64,000 nt of DNA from an uncultured Sulfitobacter sp. (GTDB lineage: Bacteria; Pseudomonadota; Alphaproteobacteria; Rhodobacterales; Rhodobacteraceae), in the NCBI RefSeq assembly GCF_947499945.1, contig NZ_CANMQD010000001.1, positions 1,364,001-1,428,000 of the forward strand. The letters run 5' to 3'. Both the position numbers and the translations under genes were made by a program. Positions 31,093 to 41,078 of the stretch are shown here, in pieces. The first letter of the stretch is position 1. Every line of letters starts with the position of its first letter. A model generated the notes under the pieces. That model had not been told where the DNA came from, did no database searches, and was given only the letters and a program-made list of their open reading frames with translations.

Positions 31093-32118
31093 ATGACAGA
31101 TCAAAAAATAAAAAATATGGAAGAGTTTGCCGCAAAAAGCGGTGTGTCCCGCCCGACTGTCTCAAAATATTTCAACGACCCTGCCAGCGTACGCAAGACG
31201 ACCCGCGCCCGCATCGAAACAGCGTTGGAGCGGTATGATTTTCGTCCCAATGTCTATGCGGTGAACCAGAACCGCAGGCTGACCAAGAATATCGGAATCG
31301 TCGTCCCCTATGTTGCCGACCCCTTCTTTGCTGAGATTGCGCGGAACATCGAAAAGCGCTGTATTGATGCAGGGTTTTCACCATCAACCTACAGCTCCCA
31401 TGGCCGCCCCGAACAGGAAGTCGAAATTCTCGATACCCTGCGCTCCATGCGTCCTGCGGGTGTTCTCCTCGCGCCATTGGGCCGTGCCTCAGACCGAAAA
31501 AGCATCGAAGCCTTCTGCCACGATGTGCCAACTGTCCTGTTTGACAGTAATATCGAAGATATAGGCGCAACTTTCATTGGCTCTGACAACTTCCAATCCG
31601 TGCCACTGCTCGTTGACTATTTGTGCCGCACGGGAGAGCCCCCGTGCTTTTTCGAGATGGCACCAGTTAACCCGAACGCAAAAAAGCGGCGGGATGCCTA
31701 TCTGATGGCGATGAACAATCTCGGGCATACGCCTAACGTAATTCGCGCATCTGGAGAGGGCTGGGAGTTTGAGAATGTAGGGTATTCGGAAGGCCGCCGT
31801 ATCTTGTCCGAAGGTGCGTTTCCCTCTCAAACGATTCTGTGCAGTAACGACCGTATTGCGATCGGTCTGCTCGCAGCCGCGTACGAAACAGGTGTTCATG
31901 TTGGGATCACGGAAGGCTGTAGTTTGCGCGTCGCAGGCCATGACGATCACCCCTTTTCAAAGTTCACCTGCCCATCGTTAACAACTGTAGCCCAGGACTA
32001 TGCCGCCATATCCGAACGCAGCGTCGAGTCCCTGCTCGCCCTGATTGAAGGTGGCGGTAACGATTCGGTGGATGGCGCGTTGTTCAAGGGCCAGCTTGTG
32101 ATGCGCTCATCCGCTTAA
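31093..32118 (+). CDS. LacI-family regulator of the polyol operon
   Basis: 341 residues. The N-terminal HTH MEEFAAKSGVSRPTVSKYFN (about 9-28) is followed by a hinge (RPNVYAVNQNRR) and a sugar-binding effector domain (IGIVVPYVADPFFAEIARNIE; LCSNDRIAIGLLAAAYETGV; RVAGHDDHPFSKFTCPSLTT). It sits directly upstream of the sorbitol/mannitol ABC operon in the same direction, with matching palindromes before itself and before smoE. It is therefore probably a repressor relieved by a polyol or its keto product. The effector is not predictable from sequence. Confidence 0.85.
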   Translation: MTDQKIKNMEEFAAKSGVSRPTVSKYFNDPASVRKTTRARIETALERYDFRPNVYAVNQNRRLTKNIGIVVPYVADPFFAEIARNIEKRCIDAGFSPSTYSSHGRPEQEVEILDTLRSMRPAGVLLAPLGRASDRKSIEAFCHDVPTVLFDSNIEDIGATFIGSDNFQSVPLLVDYLCRTGEPPCFFEMAPVNPNAKKRRDAYLMAMNNLGHTPNVIRASGEGWEFENVGYSEGRRILSEGAFPSQTILCSNDRIAIGLLAAAYETGVHVGITEGCSLRVAGHDDHPFSKFTCPSLTTVAQDYAAISERSVESLLALIEGGGNDSVDGALFKGQLVMRSSA

Positions 32119-32131
32119 AGCTATACCTAAG

Positions 32132-32145
32132 TTTACGCGCGTAAA
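32132..32145. promoter_or_regulatory. Palindromic operator of the polyol operon
   Basis: TTTACGCGCGTAAA, a perfect 14-bp palindrome between the regulator stop and a TTGACG box at 32153-32158. Central CGCG with A/T flanks is typical of LacI-family operators. It would lie at about -60 to -40 relative to that promoter. Confidence 0.65.
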
Positions 32146-32218
32146 ATTTAGATTGACGCCGCGTAGGGTCGTCCGCTACCCTTGAAAAGAGACAAAAGAC
32201 ACCAAGGGAGGAAGTCTA

Positions 32219-33523
32219 ATGAAACTTAACGCACCACTGGCGCTTGCAGGGGCTGTCGCAATGACTGCGGCATCTTTTGCACAAGCCGAAACACTCACCA
32301 TCGCGACTGTGAACAACGGCGACATGATCCGCATGCAGGGTCTGACCGCTGACTTCACCGAAAAGACAGGCCACGAAGTCGAGTGGGTCACTCTTGAAGA
32401 GAACGTCCTGCGCCAGCGCGTCACAACGGACATCACCACAAAAGGTGGTTCTTTCGACATCATGACCATCGGTATGTACGAAACACCGATCTGGGCCAAA
32501 AACGGCTGGTTGGTCCCGATGGACAACCTGTCCGCAGAATACAATGCCGACGACATCCTGCCAGCCATGCGCAATGGTCTGTCCTATGAAGGCACCATGT
32601 ACGCCGCGCCGTTCTATGGCGAATCCTCCATGGTTATGTACCGCACTGACCTAATGGAAAAAGCTGGCATGGAAATGCCAACGGCTCCTACATGGGAATT
32701 CATCCGCGATGCGGCTGCTGCCATGACGGACCGTGACAACGAGATTAACGGCATCTGCTTGCGCGGTAAGGCCGGTTGGGGTGAGGGCGGTGCCGTCATC
32801 ACAGCAATGTCCAACTCCTTCGGCGCACGCTGGTTCGACGAGAACTGGAACCCGCAGTTTGACTCCGAGCAGTGGGCCAACACCCTGAACTTCTACAAGG
32901 GTATGATGGACGCATCCGGTCCTTCCGGTTACGCGACAAACGGTTTCAACGAAAACCTGTCGCTGTTCCAGCAAGGCAAATGTGGCATGTGGATCGACGC
33001 AACAGTTGCGGCATCCTTTGTAACAAACCCGAACGACAGCACCGTTGCTGACAGCGTTGGTTTTGCACTCGCACCCGACAACGGTCTGGGCAAGCGCTCC
33101 AACTGGCTCTGGGCTTGGGCACTCGCAATTCCTGCGGGCACACAAAAGCAAGAAGCAGCACAGCAGTTCATCGAATGGGCAACTGGCACAGACTACATTG
33201 AGCTGGTAGCGGCCAATGAAGGTTGGGCAAACGTTCCTCCAGGTGCGCGTACATCTCTGTACGAGAACCCGAACTACAAAGAGGTTCCTTTCGCTCAGAT
33301 GACACTCGACTCCATCCTGTCTGCTGATCCGACGAACCCGACTGTCGATCCTGTGCCATATGTTGGTGTACAGTTCGCTGCGATCCCCGAGTTTGCGGGC
33401 ATTGCAACAGACGTGAGCCAAGAGTTCTCCGCAGCCTATGCCGGTCAGCAGACCGTCGAGGAAGCGCTGGCAAAAGCACAAGCGATCACAAATGACGCGA
33501 TGGAAGCTGCCGGCTACAAGTAG
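32219..33523 (+). CDS. smoE: Sorbitol/mannitol ABC transporter substrate-binding protein
   Basis: 434 residues with a Sec signal peptide (LALAGAVAMTAASFAQA, cleaved before ETLTIA). The mature protein is a family 1 solute-binding protein: VNNGDMIRMQGLTADFTEKT, FDIMTIGMYETPIWAKNGW, and a C-terminal SQEFSAAYAGQQTVEEALAKA. These match the periplasmic polyol-binding protein of the Rhodobacter smo system. A GGGAGG site precedes the ATG. First gene of the operon; a strong hairpin follows it, which would leave more of this protein than of the permeases. It acts in the periplasm, delivering sorbitol, mannitol or related polyols. Confidence 0.88.
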   Translation: MKLNAPLALAGAVAMTAASFAQAETLTIATVNNGDMIRMQGLTADFTEKTGHEVEWVTLEENVLRQRVTTDITTKGGSFDIMTIGMYETPIWAKNGWLVPMDNLSAEYNADDILPAMRNGLSYEGTMYAAPFYGESSMVMYRTDLMEKAGMEMPTAPTWEFIRDAAAAMTDRDNEINGICLRGKAGWGEGGAVITAMSNSFGARWFDENWNPQFDSEQWANTLNFYKGMMDASGPSGYATNGFNENLSLFQQGKCGMWIDATVAASFVTNPNDSTVADSVGFALAPDNGLGKRSNWLWAWALAIPAGTQKQEAAQQFIEWATGTDYIELVAANEGWANVPPGARTSLYENPNYKEVPFAQMTLDSILSADPTNPTVDPVPYVGVQFAAIPEFAGIATDVSQEFSAAYAGQQTVEEALAKAQAITNDAMEAAGYK

Positions 33524-33541
33524 GCCTGCGCTACCAATCTC

Positions 33542-33568
33542 AAGGGCGGCGGTTCTGCCGCCGCCCTT
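33542..33568 (+). terminator. Intercistronic hairpin after smoE
   Basis: AAGGGCGGCGG / CCGCCGCCCTT, a perfect 11-bp stem with loop TTCTG, 18 bp after the smoE stop and with no T-run. Likely stabilises the smoE message or partially terminates before the permease genes. Confidence 0.65.
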
Positions 33569-33642
33569 ACGCCCCCCAATTTCCCCGATCCTAATTCTGA
33601 TATCTGCGCTGATTCATTCATCGCACAGGAAGGTGTATTCCC

Positions 33643-34509
33643 ATGGCCACCAAAGCATCCCGATCCGCCGCACGGTTGATGATGGCACCCGCAGTGATCT
33701 TGCTCTTAGGCTGGATGCTGGTGCCTCTCACAATGACCCTATGGTTCTCGTTCCGCAATTACCTGCCCCTGCGCGGTGGTGATCTGGGATGGGCCGGTTT
33801 CGACAACTACACTCGCTTTATAACCTCCAGCGCCTTTTGGCCCAGTGTCCAAGCGACCCTGATCATCGTAGGCGCCGTTCTGCTAATAACCATAAGCCTT
33901 GGTATCGTGCTTGCGATCCTATTGGACCAGCCAATGTGGGGTCAGGGCGTTGTTCGCATTCTTGTGATCGCGCCATTCTTTGTCATGCCCACCGTATCTG
34001 CCCTCGTGTGGAAAAACATGTTTATGGATCCAAACAGCGGTCTGTTTGCCTATCTCTGGAAATTCTTTGGCGCCGAACCAGTATCGTGGCTCTCCGAAGC
34101 GTCCCTACCCTCGATTATTCTAATCGTAAGCTGGCAGTGGCTGCCCTTTGCCACACTGATCTTGCTGACCGCGATCCAGTCGCTCGACAGCGAACAGCTC
34201 GAAGCCGCTGAGATGGACGGCGCGCCGCCATTGTCACGCTTTCTCTGGCTCACGCTGCCGCATCTGGCGCGCGCCATCACAATTGTCATCCTGATCCAGA
34301 CGATCTTCTTGCTGTCGATCTTTGCCGAGATTTTCGTAACGACAGGCGGTGCATTCGGCACCAAAACACTGACGTACCTCATCTTCCAGCGCGTACTGGA
34401 AAGCCAGAATATCGGCCTCGGCTCTGCCGGTGGGGTTTATGCAATCATTCTTGCCAATATCGTTGCCATCTTCCTGATGCGCATCGTCGGCAAAAATCTG
34501 GACGCGTGA
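33643..34509 (+). CDS. smoF: Polyol ABC transporter permease SmoF
   Basis: 288 residues with six membrane segments (RLMMAPAVILLLGWMLVPLT at the N-terminus). The permease EAA loop reads EQLEAAEMDGAPPLSRFLWLTLPHL at about 185-209, docking to the ATPase. Family: binding-protein-dependent transport, MalF/UgpA type. An AGGAAGG site precedes ATG 33643. It forms the inner-membrane channel with SmoG, 10 bp downstream. Confidence 0.9.
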   Translation: MATKASRSAARLMMAPAVILLLGWMLVPLTMTLWFSFRNYLPLRGGDLGWAGFDNYTRFITSSAFWPSVQATLIIVGAVLLITISLGIVLAILLDQPMWGQGVVRILVIAPFFVMPTVSALVWKNMFMDPNSGLFAYLWKFFGAEPVSWLSEASLPSIILIVSWQWLPFATLILLTAIQSLDSEQLEAAEMDGAPPLSRFLWLTLPHLARAITIVILIQTIFLLSIFAEIFVTTGGAFGTKTLTYLIFQRVLESQNIGLGSAGGVYAIILANIVAIFLMRIVGKNLDA

Positions 34510-34519
34510 GGGATATCTG

Positions 34520-35350
34520 ATGGCACGCTCGATCACAAACAACCGCAAGGCGCTCAACACGGCAATCGCATGGACGATTGGTCTGTTGATCTTCTTTCCA
34601 ATCCTTTGGACGATCCTCACAAGCTTCAAAACCGAAGCACAGGCAATCGCCGATCCGCCGATCTTCTTGTTCTTTGACTGGACACTCGAGAATTACGCAG
34701 TCGTTCAGGAACGCTCGAACTACACCCGCTTTTTGATGAACTCGATCATCATCGCAGGGGGCTCAACCCTACTGGGTGTCATCATTGCGGTCCCTGCTGC
34801 ATGGTCCATGGCTTTTGTGCCATCCAACCGCACAAAAGACATCCTGCTCTGGATGCTCTCGACCAAGATGTTGCCAGCTGTTGGTGTGCTCTATCCGATC
34901 TACCTCATTTTCATCAAAATGGGTCTGCTGGACAGTCGTATTGGCCTCACCGTCATTTTGATGCTGATCAACCTGCCGATTATCGTCTGGATGCTCTATA
35001 CTTACTTCCGCGAAATTCCTGGTGAGATCCTTGAAGCGGCACGGATGGACGGTGCCTCCCTGCGTGACGAAATCCTTTATGTTCTCACGCCAATGGCCAT
35101 TCCCGGAATTGCGTCCACTCTCCTGTTGAACTTCATTCTTGCGTGGAACGAAGCATTCTGGACCCTCAACCTCACTGCCGCAAAAGCAGCACCCCTCACC
35201 GCGTTCATCGCCAGCTACTCAAGTCCAGAAGGCTTGTTCTATGCAAAGCTGTCGGCGGCTTCGACAATGGCCATTGCGCCGATCCTCATCCTTGGCTGGT
35301 TCAGCCAGAAACAGCTCGTACGCGGCCTCACCTTCGGCGCGGTAAAATAG
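34520..35350 (+). CDS. smoG: Polyol ABC transporter permease SmoG
   Basis: 276 residues, MalG/UgpE type, six membrane segments ([20 protein letters not shown] at the N-terminus). The EAA loop is [24 protein letters not shown] at about 168-191. [18 protein letters not shown] is a typical segment before the last helix. Pairs with SmoF. The gap to smoK is 10 bp. Confidence 0.9.
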   Translation: MARSITNNRKALNTAIAWTIGLLIFFPILWTILTSFKTEAQAIADPPIFLFFDWTLENYAVVQERSNYTRFLMNSIIIAGGSTLLGVIIAVPAAWSMAFVPSNRTKDILLWMLSTKMLPAVGVLYPIYLIFIKMGLLDSRIGLTVILMLINLPIIVWMLYTYFREIPGEILEAARMDGASLRDEILYVLTPMAIPGIASTLLLNFILAWNEAFWTLNLTAAKAAPLTAFIASYSSPEGLFYAKLSAASTMAIAPILILGWFSQKQLVRGLTFGAVK

Positions 35351-35360
35351 GAATAGTCCC

Positions 35361-36365
35361 ATGGGAAAAATCCAACTCAAAAAAGTCACTAAAAAATTCG
35401 GTGACACCCAAGTGATCCCACCCCTTGATCTTACGATCGAGGATGGGGAGTTCACGGTTTTCGTCGGCCCTTCGGGCTGCGGTAAATCTACGCTGCTGCG
35501 CATGATTGCGGGGCTAGAAGATCTTACGTCCGGCGAGGTGGCGATTGATGACACCGACGCGACGAACACGCCACCGGCCAAACGTGGCCTCGCGATGGTG
35601 TTCCAGTCCTACGCCCTCTACCCGCATATGTCGGTGCGCAAAAACATCGCCTTTCCCCTTCGGATGGCAAAGATGGACCCCGCAGAGCAGAACCGCCGCA
35701 TTGAGGCAGCTGCTGCCGCGCTGAACCTAACCGATTACCTCGACCGCCGTCCGGGTCAACTCTCTGGTGGTCAGCGCCAGCGTGTTGCCATCGGTCGTGC
35801 GATTGTGCGTGAACCCTCCGCGTTCCTGTTTGACGAGCCTTTGTCGAACCTTGACGCCGCCCTGCGTGTAGGCATGCGTCTCGAAATTTGCGAGATGCAC
35901 AAACGCCTCCAGACAACCATGATCTATGTGACCCACGATCAGGTCGAAGCAATGACAATGGCCGACAAGATCGTCGTTCTCCAGGCTGGCGTGATCGAGC
36001 AGGTAGGCTCCCCGCTTGAACTGTATCACACCCCGCGCAATGTGTTTGTCGCAGGTTTCATCGGCTCGCCAAAAATGAACCTGATCACAGGTGCCGAAGC
36101 GGCCAAACACAACGCCGAAACCATCGGCATCCGTCCAGAGCATATCGATGTGTCCGCCACCAAAGGCACATGGTCAGGCCGCGTCGGTGTGGCCGAGCAT
36201 TTGGGGTCAGACACATTCTTCCACATCCATGATACGGGTTTGGGCGATATGATCACCGTGCGTGCACCGGGCGAAGTGAGCTTTAACACTGGCGACACAA
36301 TCCACCTGACGCCACGGACCGACCAGATGCACCGCTTTGACGCTAAAGGCCTGCGGATCGCATGA
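35361..36365 (+). CDS. smoK: Polyol ABC transporter ATP-binding protein SmoK
   Basis: 334 residues, MalK/UgpC type. Walker A is GPSGCGKST (about 36-44), the signature is [15 protein letters not shown] (~133-147), Walker B is [11 protein letters not shown] and the switch His is in [12 protein letters not shown]-terminal TOBE-like regulatory domain (~235-334) follows, shorter than in E. coli MalK (371). It energises SmoFG. Its stop overlaps smoS (ATGA). Confidence 0.93.
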   Translation: MGKIQLKKVTKKFGDTQVIPPLDLTIEDGEFTVFVGPSGCGKSTLLRMIAGLEDLTSGEVAIDDTDATNTPPAKRGLAMVFQSYALYPHMSVRKNIAFPLRMAKMDPAEQNRRIEAAAAALNLTDYLDRRPGQLSGGQRQRVAIGRAIVREPSAFLFDEPLSNLDAALRVGMRLEICEMHKRLQTTMIYVTHDQVEAMTMADKIVVLQAGVIEQVGSPLELYHTPRNVFVAGFIGSPKMNLITGAEAAKHNAETIGIRPEHIDVSATKGTWSGRVGVAEHLGSDTFFHIHDTGLGDMITVRAPGEVSFNTGDTIHLTPRTDQMHRFDAKGLRIA

Positions 36366-37147
36366 AACGACTTGAGGGCAAAACTGCTCTAATAACAGGG
36401 GCCGCCCGAGGGATCGGGCGTGCCTTTGCCCAGCGATATGCGCGTGAAGGGGCGCGCGTTGTCATCGCAGATATCGATCTCGACAGTGCGCAAGAGGCCG
36501 CATACCAGATCAACAAGGATATCAGTGAATGTGCCATTGCCATGCCGCTTGATGTCTCGAAACAAGATAGTATCGACGCATGTGTTGCACAGACTAGGGA
36601 AGTTCTGGGCGATATCGATATTCTGGTTAATAACGCCGCAATATTCACAGCAGCACCAATAGTTGAGGTCACGCAAGAAGACTTCGACCGTGCCTTCAGC
36701 GTAAATGTCTCCGGTACGTTTTTCACTCTTCAAGCTGTTGCCCGCCAAATGATCGATCACGGCAAGGGCGGCAAGATCATCAATATGGCCAGTCAGGCAG
36801 GACGTCGTGGTGAGCCGCTTGTCGCGGCCTATTGCGCGACTAAAGCAGCCGTGATCTCGCTAACGCAATCGGCAGGTCTTGACCTGATCAAGCACGGGAT
36901 AAACGTCAATGCGATCTCGCCCGGCGTGGTGGAGGGTGAGCATTGGGACGGCGTCGATGCCTTTTTTGCCAAATATGAGAACAAGGCCCCCGGCCAGAAA
37001 AAACGCGAAGTTGGTGAGGCCGTTCCATATGGCCGCATGGGCACCGCAGATGATCTGGCCGGCATGGCCGTATTTCTTGCAAGCAGCGATGCCGATTACA
37101 TAGTTGCACAAACCTATAACGTGGATGGCGGCCAATGGATGAGCTAA
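36362..37147 (+). CDS. smoS: Sorbitol/galactitol dehydrogenase, SDR family
   Basis: 261 residues of the classical short-chain dehydrogenase family. [12 protein letters not shown] (about 11-22) is the NAD-binding glycine motif, NNAAIF follows at ~86, the catalytic Ser is in [10 protein letters not shown], and YCATKAA supplies the Tyr and Lys. It matches SmoS of the Rhodobacter polyol operon, which oxidises D-glucitol to D-fructose and galactitol to tagatose with NAD. Overlaps smoK by 4 bp and mtlK by 13 bp. Confidence 0.88.
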   Translation: MKRLEGKTALITGAARGIGRAFAQRYAREGARVVIADIDLDSAQEAAYQINKDISECAIAMPLDVSKQDSIDACVAQTREVLGDIDILVNNAAIFTAAPIVEVTQEDFDRAFSVNVSGTFFTLQAVARQMIDHGKGGKIINMASQAGRRGEPLVAAYCATKAAVISLTQSAGLDLIKHGINVNAISPGVVEGEHWDGVDAFFAKYENKAPGQKKREVGEAVPYGRMGTADDLAGMAVFLASSDADYIVAQTYNVDGGQWMS

Positions 37148-38613
37148 CTCCCCTGTCGAATGCGACATTAGTCGATTTGCCAAAAGATATTCGTGTCCCA
37201 ACCTATGACCGCAGCGCACTGAGCGCGGGAATGGTGCATATCGGACTTGGAAACTTTCACCGCGCCCATCAGGCGTGGTATCTGCACCGCTTGTTTGATG
37301 CGGGGCTGAACCACGACTGGGCAATTATCGGTGCAGGCGTCCGCGCGAATGATGCCGCCCAGCGCGAGCGTCTTTTGGCACAGGACTGCCTCACCACTTT
37401 GATCGAGCTGGACCCCTCGGGCAAGTCAGTCGAAGTGTGCGGCGCTATGATCGATTTTGTTCCAGTCGATCCTGACAATGCATCGCTGATCGCGCAAATG
37501 ACAGATCCTGCTATCCGCATTGTATCCCTCACCGTTACCGAGGGCGGATATTTTATTGATCCTGCCACGGGCGGTTTTGATGGCATCCATGCGGACATGC
37601 AGCATGACGCAGCGAACCCGCAAAGCCCGCGCACAGCATTCGGTGCTATCATTGCCGCACTCAAATTGCGCCGCGACCGTAAGCATGGTCCATTCACCTG
37701 CATGAGCTGCGATAACCTGCAAGGCAACGGTAGGGTCTTGCGCCAGACTGTCCTCTCCCTCGCACGTATGTCTGATCCCGCGCTTGCAGATTGGATCGAA
37801 GCCGAATGCAGCTTTCCCAATTCGATGGTGGATTGCATCGTTCCCGCGACAGGACCGTCCGAGCTTGCCCTCGCCCGCAGCTTTGGCATCAACGACGCGG
37901 CACCCGTCACCCACGAGAACTATCGCCAATGGGTAATCGAAGATGACTTTTGCGCGGGCCGTCCTGATTGGGACAAAGTGGGTGCTACATTCTCCGACCG
38001 CGTGCATGATTTCGAGGCGATGAAAATCAGAGTCCTCAATGGTGGTCACCAGATCATTGCAGGCGCGGGTGAACTGCTCGCATGCCAAACGATCTCGGGC
38101 ACCATGGCGCATGCAGGCATTGCTGCCATGCTTAATAAAGTTGTGACCGAGGAAATCGCGCCGCATGTCGCGGCTGTACCCGATTGCACGGCCGAGCAGT
38201 ACCTAGCGCTGATCTCCCGCCGCTTTGCAAACGACCAGATCGCCGACACGACCCGCCGTGTGGCCTTTGACGGTTCAAGCCGCCATCCCGGCTTTATTGT
38301 GCCATCCATCCGCAAAGGCCTCTCCGAGGGCACACCAGTCAATGGCTTGGCTCTTGTGTCCGCCATTTGGGCGCATTATTGCGCGGGCGTTCGTGAAGAC
38401 GGTGAAACGATCGAAGCAAACGACCCCAATTGGGCAAGCCTGCACGCAACGGCCCTCGTCGCAAAATCCGATCCCGCTGCATGGCTCGAGATGCGTCATC
38501 TCTACGGCGATCTTGCAGATCATCCAAAGTTCGTCGCCAACTTTACTCACTGGCTTAATCTGCTTAATTCAGACGGGGTTGAGGCGGCAATAGACGCCTA
38601 CATCTCGGGGTGA
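37135..38613 (+). CDS. mtlK: Mannitol 2-dehydrogenase
   Basis: 492 residues, long-chain polyol dehydrogenase family. VHIGLGNFHRAHQAWYLHRLF (about 34-54) is the family's NAD-binding opening. The DNLQGNGRVLR block is at ~190, and KIRVLNGGHQIIAGAGEL (~298-315) holds the catalytic Lys-Asn-x-x-His region in the variant order K-x-R-x-L-N-G-x-H. It oxidises D-mannitol to fructose, and D-arabitol to xylulose in relatives, explaining the xylulokinase gene next to it. It starts inside smoS, overlapping by 13 bp. Confidence 0.93.
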   Translation: MDELTPLSNATLVDLPKDIRVPTYDRSALSAGMVHIGLGNFHRAHQAWYLHRLFDAGLNHDWAIIGAGVRANDAAQRERLLAQDCLTTLIELDPSGKSVEVCGAMIDFVPVDPDNASLIAQMTDPAIRIVSLTVTEGGYFIDPATGGFDGIHADMQHDAANPQSPRTAFGAIIAALKLRRDRKHGPFTCMSCDNLQGNGRVLRQTVLSLARMSDPALADWIEAECSFPNSMVDCIVPATGPSELALARSFGINDAAPVTHENYRQWVIEDDFCAGRPDWDKVGATFSDRVHDFEAMKIRVLNGGHQIIAGAGELLACQTISGTMAHAGIAAMLNKVVTEEIAPHVAAVPDCTAEQYLALISRRFANDQIADTTRRVAFDGSSRHPGFIVPSIRKGLSEGTPVNGLALVSAIWAHYCAGVREDGETIEANDPNWASLHATALVAKSDPAAWLEMRHLYGDLADHPKFVANFTHWLNLLNSDGVEAAIDAYISG

Positions 38614-40076
38614 GCTACCTTGGCGTTGATATCGGCACATCAGGGCTTCGCGCGCTTTTGGTAACGGATGAGGCGACAGTAATCGGCTCATCCGAGCAAT
38701 CCTACCCAACGCAGCATCCGCACACTGGCTGGTCTGAGCAGGATCCAGCGGATTGGATTGCTGCATTTGATGCCGCAGTTGATTCATTGCGCACGGCACA
38801 TCCCGAGTTCCGAAAGCTCAAAGGCATTGGTGTCGCAGGCCACATGCATGGTGCGACCCTGCTGGACGCAAATGACGATGTCCTGCGCCCTTGCATCCTG
38901 TGGAACGACACCCGCGCCCATGCCGAAGCTGCAGCCCTTGATGCAAATCCTGATTTCCGAACGCTGAGCGGGAACATCGTCTTTCCGGGATTTACTGCGC
39001 CCAAACTCGAATGGCTGCGCACCCATGAACCTGAAGTGTTCCAACGCATCGCAAAAGTGCTGCTGCCTGCGGGCTACCTCAACCACCATCTGACAGGCAA
39101 TGCAGTGGCCGATGTCTCTGACAGTGCTGGGACATCGTGGCTGGATGTGGGGCAAAGAGATTGGTCGGATACCCTTCTGGCCGCCACCCGGATGCAAAAA
39201 GGGCAGATGCCACGTCTGGTCGAAGGGTGCGCAGCCGCAGGTCTGCTTCGCGATGAACTCGCCCAAAAATGGGGCCTGAACGGTGACGTCGTTATCGCAG
39301 GAGGCGCAGGTGACAATGCCGCCGCTGCGTGTGGTCTCGGCCTCATTCAAGAGGGCCAAGGCTTCGTCTCTCTTGGAACCTCCGGCGTTGTCTTGCTCAC
39401 CCGCGATACCTACCAACCCGCAGCAAGTGCAGCGGTCCACAGCTTTTGCCACGCCGTACCAGAGCGCTGGTATCAAATGGGCGTTATGCTTGCCGCTACA
39501 GACAGCCTGAACTGGCTTGCCACCATCACCGGCAAGAGCGCGCAAGTGCTGACACAGGTGCTTGGCGATACGATTATGCCACCTTGTCCGACCCGCTTCT
39601 TTCCATACCTTTCGGGAGAGCGGACACCACATAACGATGCCCATATCCGCGCAGGTTTTGTCGGGATCGGAAGTCAAACGAGCCGCACAGACCTGACCCG
39701 CGCAGTACTGGAAGGGATTTGTTTCGGACTTAGAGACTGTTTTGAAGCCGTTTGCGGAACAGCAGCAAAGCCTGCGTATCTGTTTGCCATCGGCGGAGGA
39801 AGCGCCTCACGCTACTGGCTGCGTCTTTTGGCAACGATCCTGAACACGCCCCTTCATATCCCCGCCCAAGGCGAAAACGGCGCTGCCCTCGGAGCGGCGC
39901 GGCTGGCCATGGTCGCGGCAACGGGCAAGCCTGTTGATCGGGTAATGGGAACCGTTGAGACGGCAGAGATCATCGCGCCTGTTACAGAGCTTGTTGGTGC
40001 CTTCGATGCCGCATATCAAACGTTTCGCGAAAGCTATCCAATTCTTAAATCCCAGACTCAGACAGGTGCACAATGA
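38610..40076 (+). CDS. xylB: Xylulokinase
   Basis: 488 residues from GTG 38610, overlapping the mtlK stop. FGGY sugar kinase family: LGVDIGTSGLRALLV (phosphate loop) at the N-terminus, GVAGHMHGATLLD at ~72, WNDTRAHAEA at ~97, and IAGGAGDNAAAACGLG plus the C-terminal FAIGGGSASRYWLRLLA. Phosphorylates D-xylulose formed from arabitol or xylitol for the pentose phosphate pathway. Its stop overlaps the next gene (ATGA). Confidence 0.92.
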   Translation: MSYLGVDIGTSGLRALLVTDEATVIGSSEQSYPTQHPHTGWSEQDPADWIAAFDAAVDSLRTAHPEFRKLKGIGVAGHMHGATLLDANDDVLRPCILWNDTRAHAEAAALDANPDFRTLSGNIVFPGFTAPKLEWLRTHEPEVFQRIAKVLLPAGYLNHHLTGNAVADVSDSAGTSWLDVGQRDWSDTLLAATRMQKGQMPRLVEGCAAAGLLRDELAQKWGLNGDVVIAGGAGDNAAAACGLGLIQEGQGFVSLGTSGVVLLTRDTYQPAASAAVHSFCHAVPERWYQMGVMLAATDSLNWLATITGKSAQVLTQVLGDTIMPPCPTRFFPYLSGERTPHNDAHIRAGFVGIGSQTSRTDLTRAVLEGICFGLRDCFEAVCGTAAKPAYLFAIGGGSASRYWLRLLATILNTPLHIPAQGENGAALGAARLAMVAATGKPVDRVMGTVETAEIIAPVTELVGAFDAAYQTFRESYPILKSQTQTGAQ

Positions 40077-40999
40077 TACTTTGTTGCGGTGAAGCATTGA
40101 TCGACATGATCCCAACGGCCACGACACAAGGACCGGACGGGTTTGTCCCCCATTCGGGCGGCGCTGTATTCAACACGGCGATTGCACTGGGCCGCTTGGG
40201 CGCACAGACGGGTATGCTATCGGGTATCTCGACGGACATGTTTGGCCGCCAACTCATCGACGGACTTGAGGCAAGCCATGTGAACACCTCACGCGTCATT
40301 TTTTCCGACCGCCCCACAACCCTGGCTTTCGTACAGCTGACAGATGGGCATGCCACATATGATTTCTATGACGAGAATTCGGCGGGCCGGATGCTGGTGC
40401 CCGACGACATGCCAAGGCTGACGGACGAAATAACCGCCCTCTTTTTTGGCGGAATCAGCCTCGCATGTGAGCCCTGCGCAGATGCCTATGCCGCGCTGCT
40501 ACTGCGCGAAGCAGACCAGCGTGTGATTATGATGGACCCGAACATCAGACCTGGCTTTATCAAGGATATCCCGCGCTATCGTACCCGTCTTACCAGCATG
40601 ATCACCAAGGCCGACATCATAAAAGTCTCTGACGAAGACCTAAACTGGATCATGCCCGACATAACAAACCAACAGGTACAGATTGCTGCATTGCTGGACA
40701 GCGGGCCGTCGTTGGTGGTGCTGACGCGCGGTAGCGAAGGGGCCACAGGATTTGTGGCGAACGGGACAGAAGTGTCTGTGCCAGCGCAAAATGTAGTCGC
40801 TGTGGATACAGTTGGCGCGGGCGACACCTTCAACGCGGGCATTCTGGCGAAACTCTCACAGCTCGGGCTTCTTGGAAAAACAGAGGTCAAAAACCTTGAT
40901 GCCACAACGCTAGAGACTGTTTTGCAGTATGGCGCTAAGGTAGCTTCAATTACCGTTTCACGGAGCGGCGCAAATCCACCTTGGGCAAAAGAACTGTAA
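40073..40999 (+). CDS. Fructokinase, PfkB family
   Basis: 308 residues. ILCCGEALIDMIP is the PfkB opening, and HSGGAVFNTAIALGRLGAQTG is the first signature at about 23-43. The catalytic base is in DTVGAGDTFNAGILAKL (~243-259). It converts the fructose made by SmoS/MtlK to fructose 6-phosphate. Last gene of the polyol operon. An 80-bp gap with a separate operator precedes edd, but read-through into edd-eda is possible. Confidence 0.88.
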   Translation: MILCCGEALIDMIPTATTQGPDGFVPHSGGAVFNTAIALGRLGAQTGMLSGISTDMFGRQLIDGLEASHVNTSRVIFSDRPTTLAFVQLTDGHATYDFYDENSAGRMLVPDDMPRLTDEITALFFGGISLACEPCADAYAALLLREADQRVIMMDPNIRPGFIKDIPRYRTRLTSMITKADIIKVSDEDLNWIMPDITNQQVQIAALLDSGPSLVVLTRGSEGATGFVANGTEVSVPAQNVVAVDTVGAGDTFNAGILAKLSQLGLLGKTEVKNLDATTLETVLQYGAKVASITVSRSGANPPWAKEL

Positions 41000-41043
41000 A
41001 ATTCTTCTTTGATGCAGCGCTTTTGGCTGCTAGAAGTGAGTAA

Positions 41044-41059
41044 ATGTTAGCGCTATCAT
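41044..41059. promoter_or_regulatory. GntR-like operator before edd
   Basis: ATGTTAGCGCTATCAT matches the E. coli GntR operator pattern ATGTTA-n4-TAACAT with one mismatch. It lies 19 bp before the edd start. The LacI-family, GntR-like regulator at 23300-24382 is a candidate ligand. Confidence 0.5.
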
Positions 41060-41078
41060 TCGGCAAAGGAGCATAAAC

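Noticed and set aside
37269..38166. Minus-strand frames of about 210-250 codons
   Set aside because: Both are antisense to mtlK in the densely overlapping polyol operon; no signals or domains.
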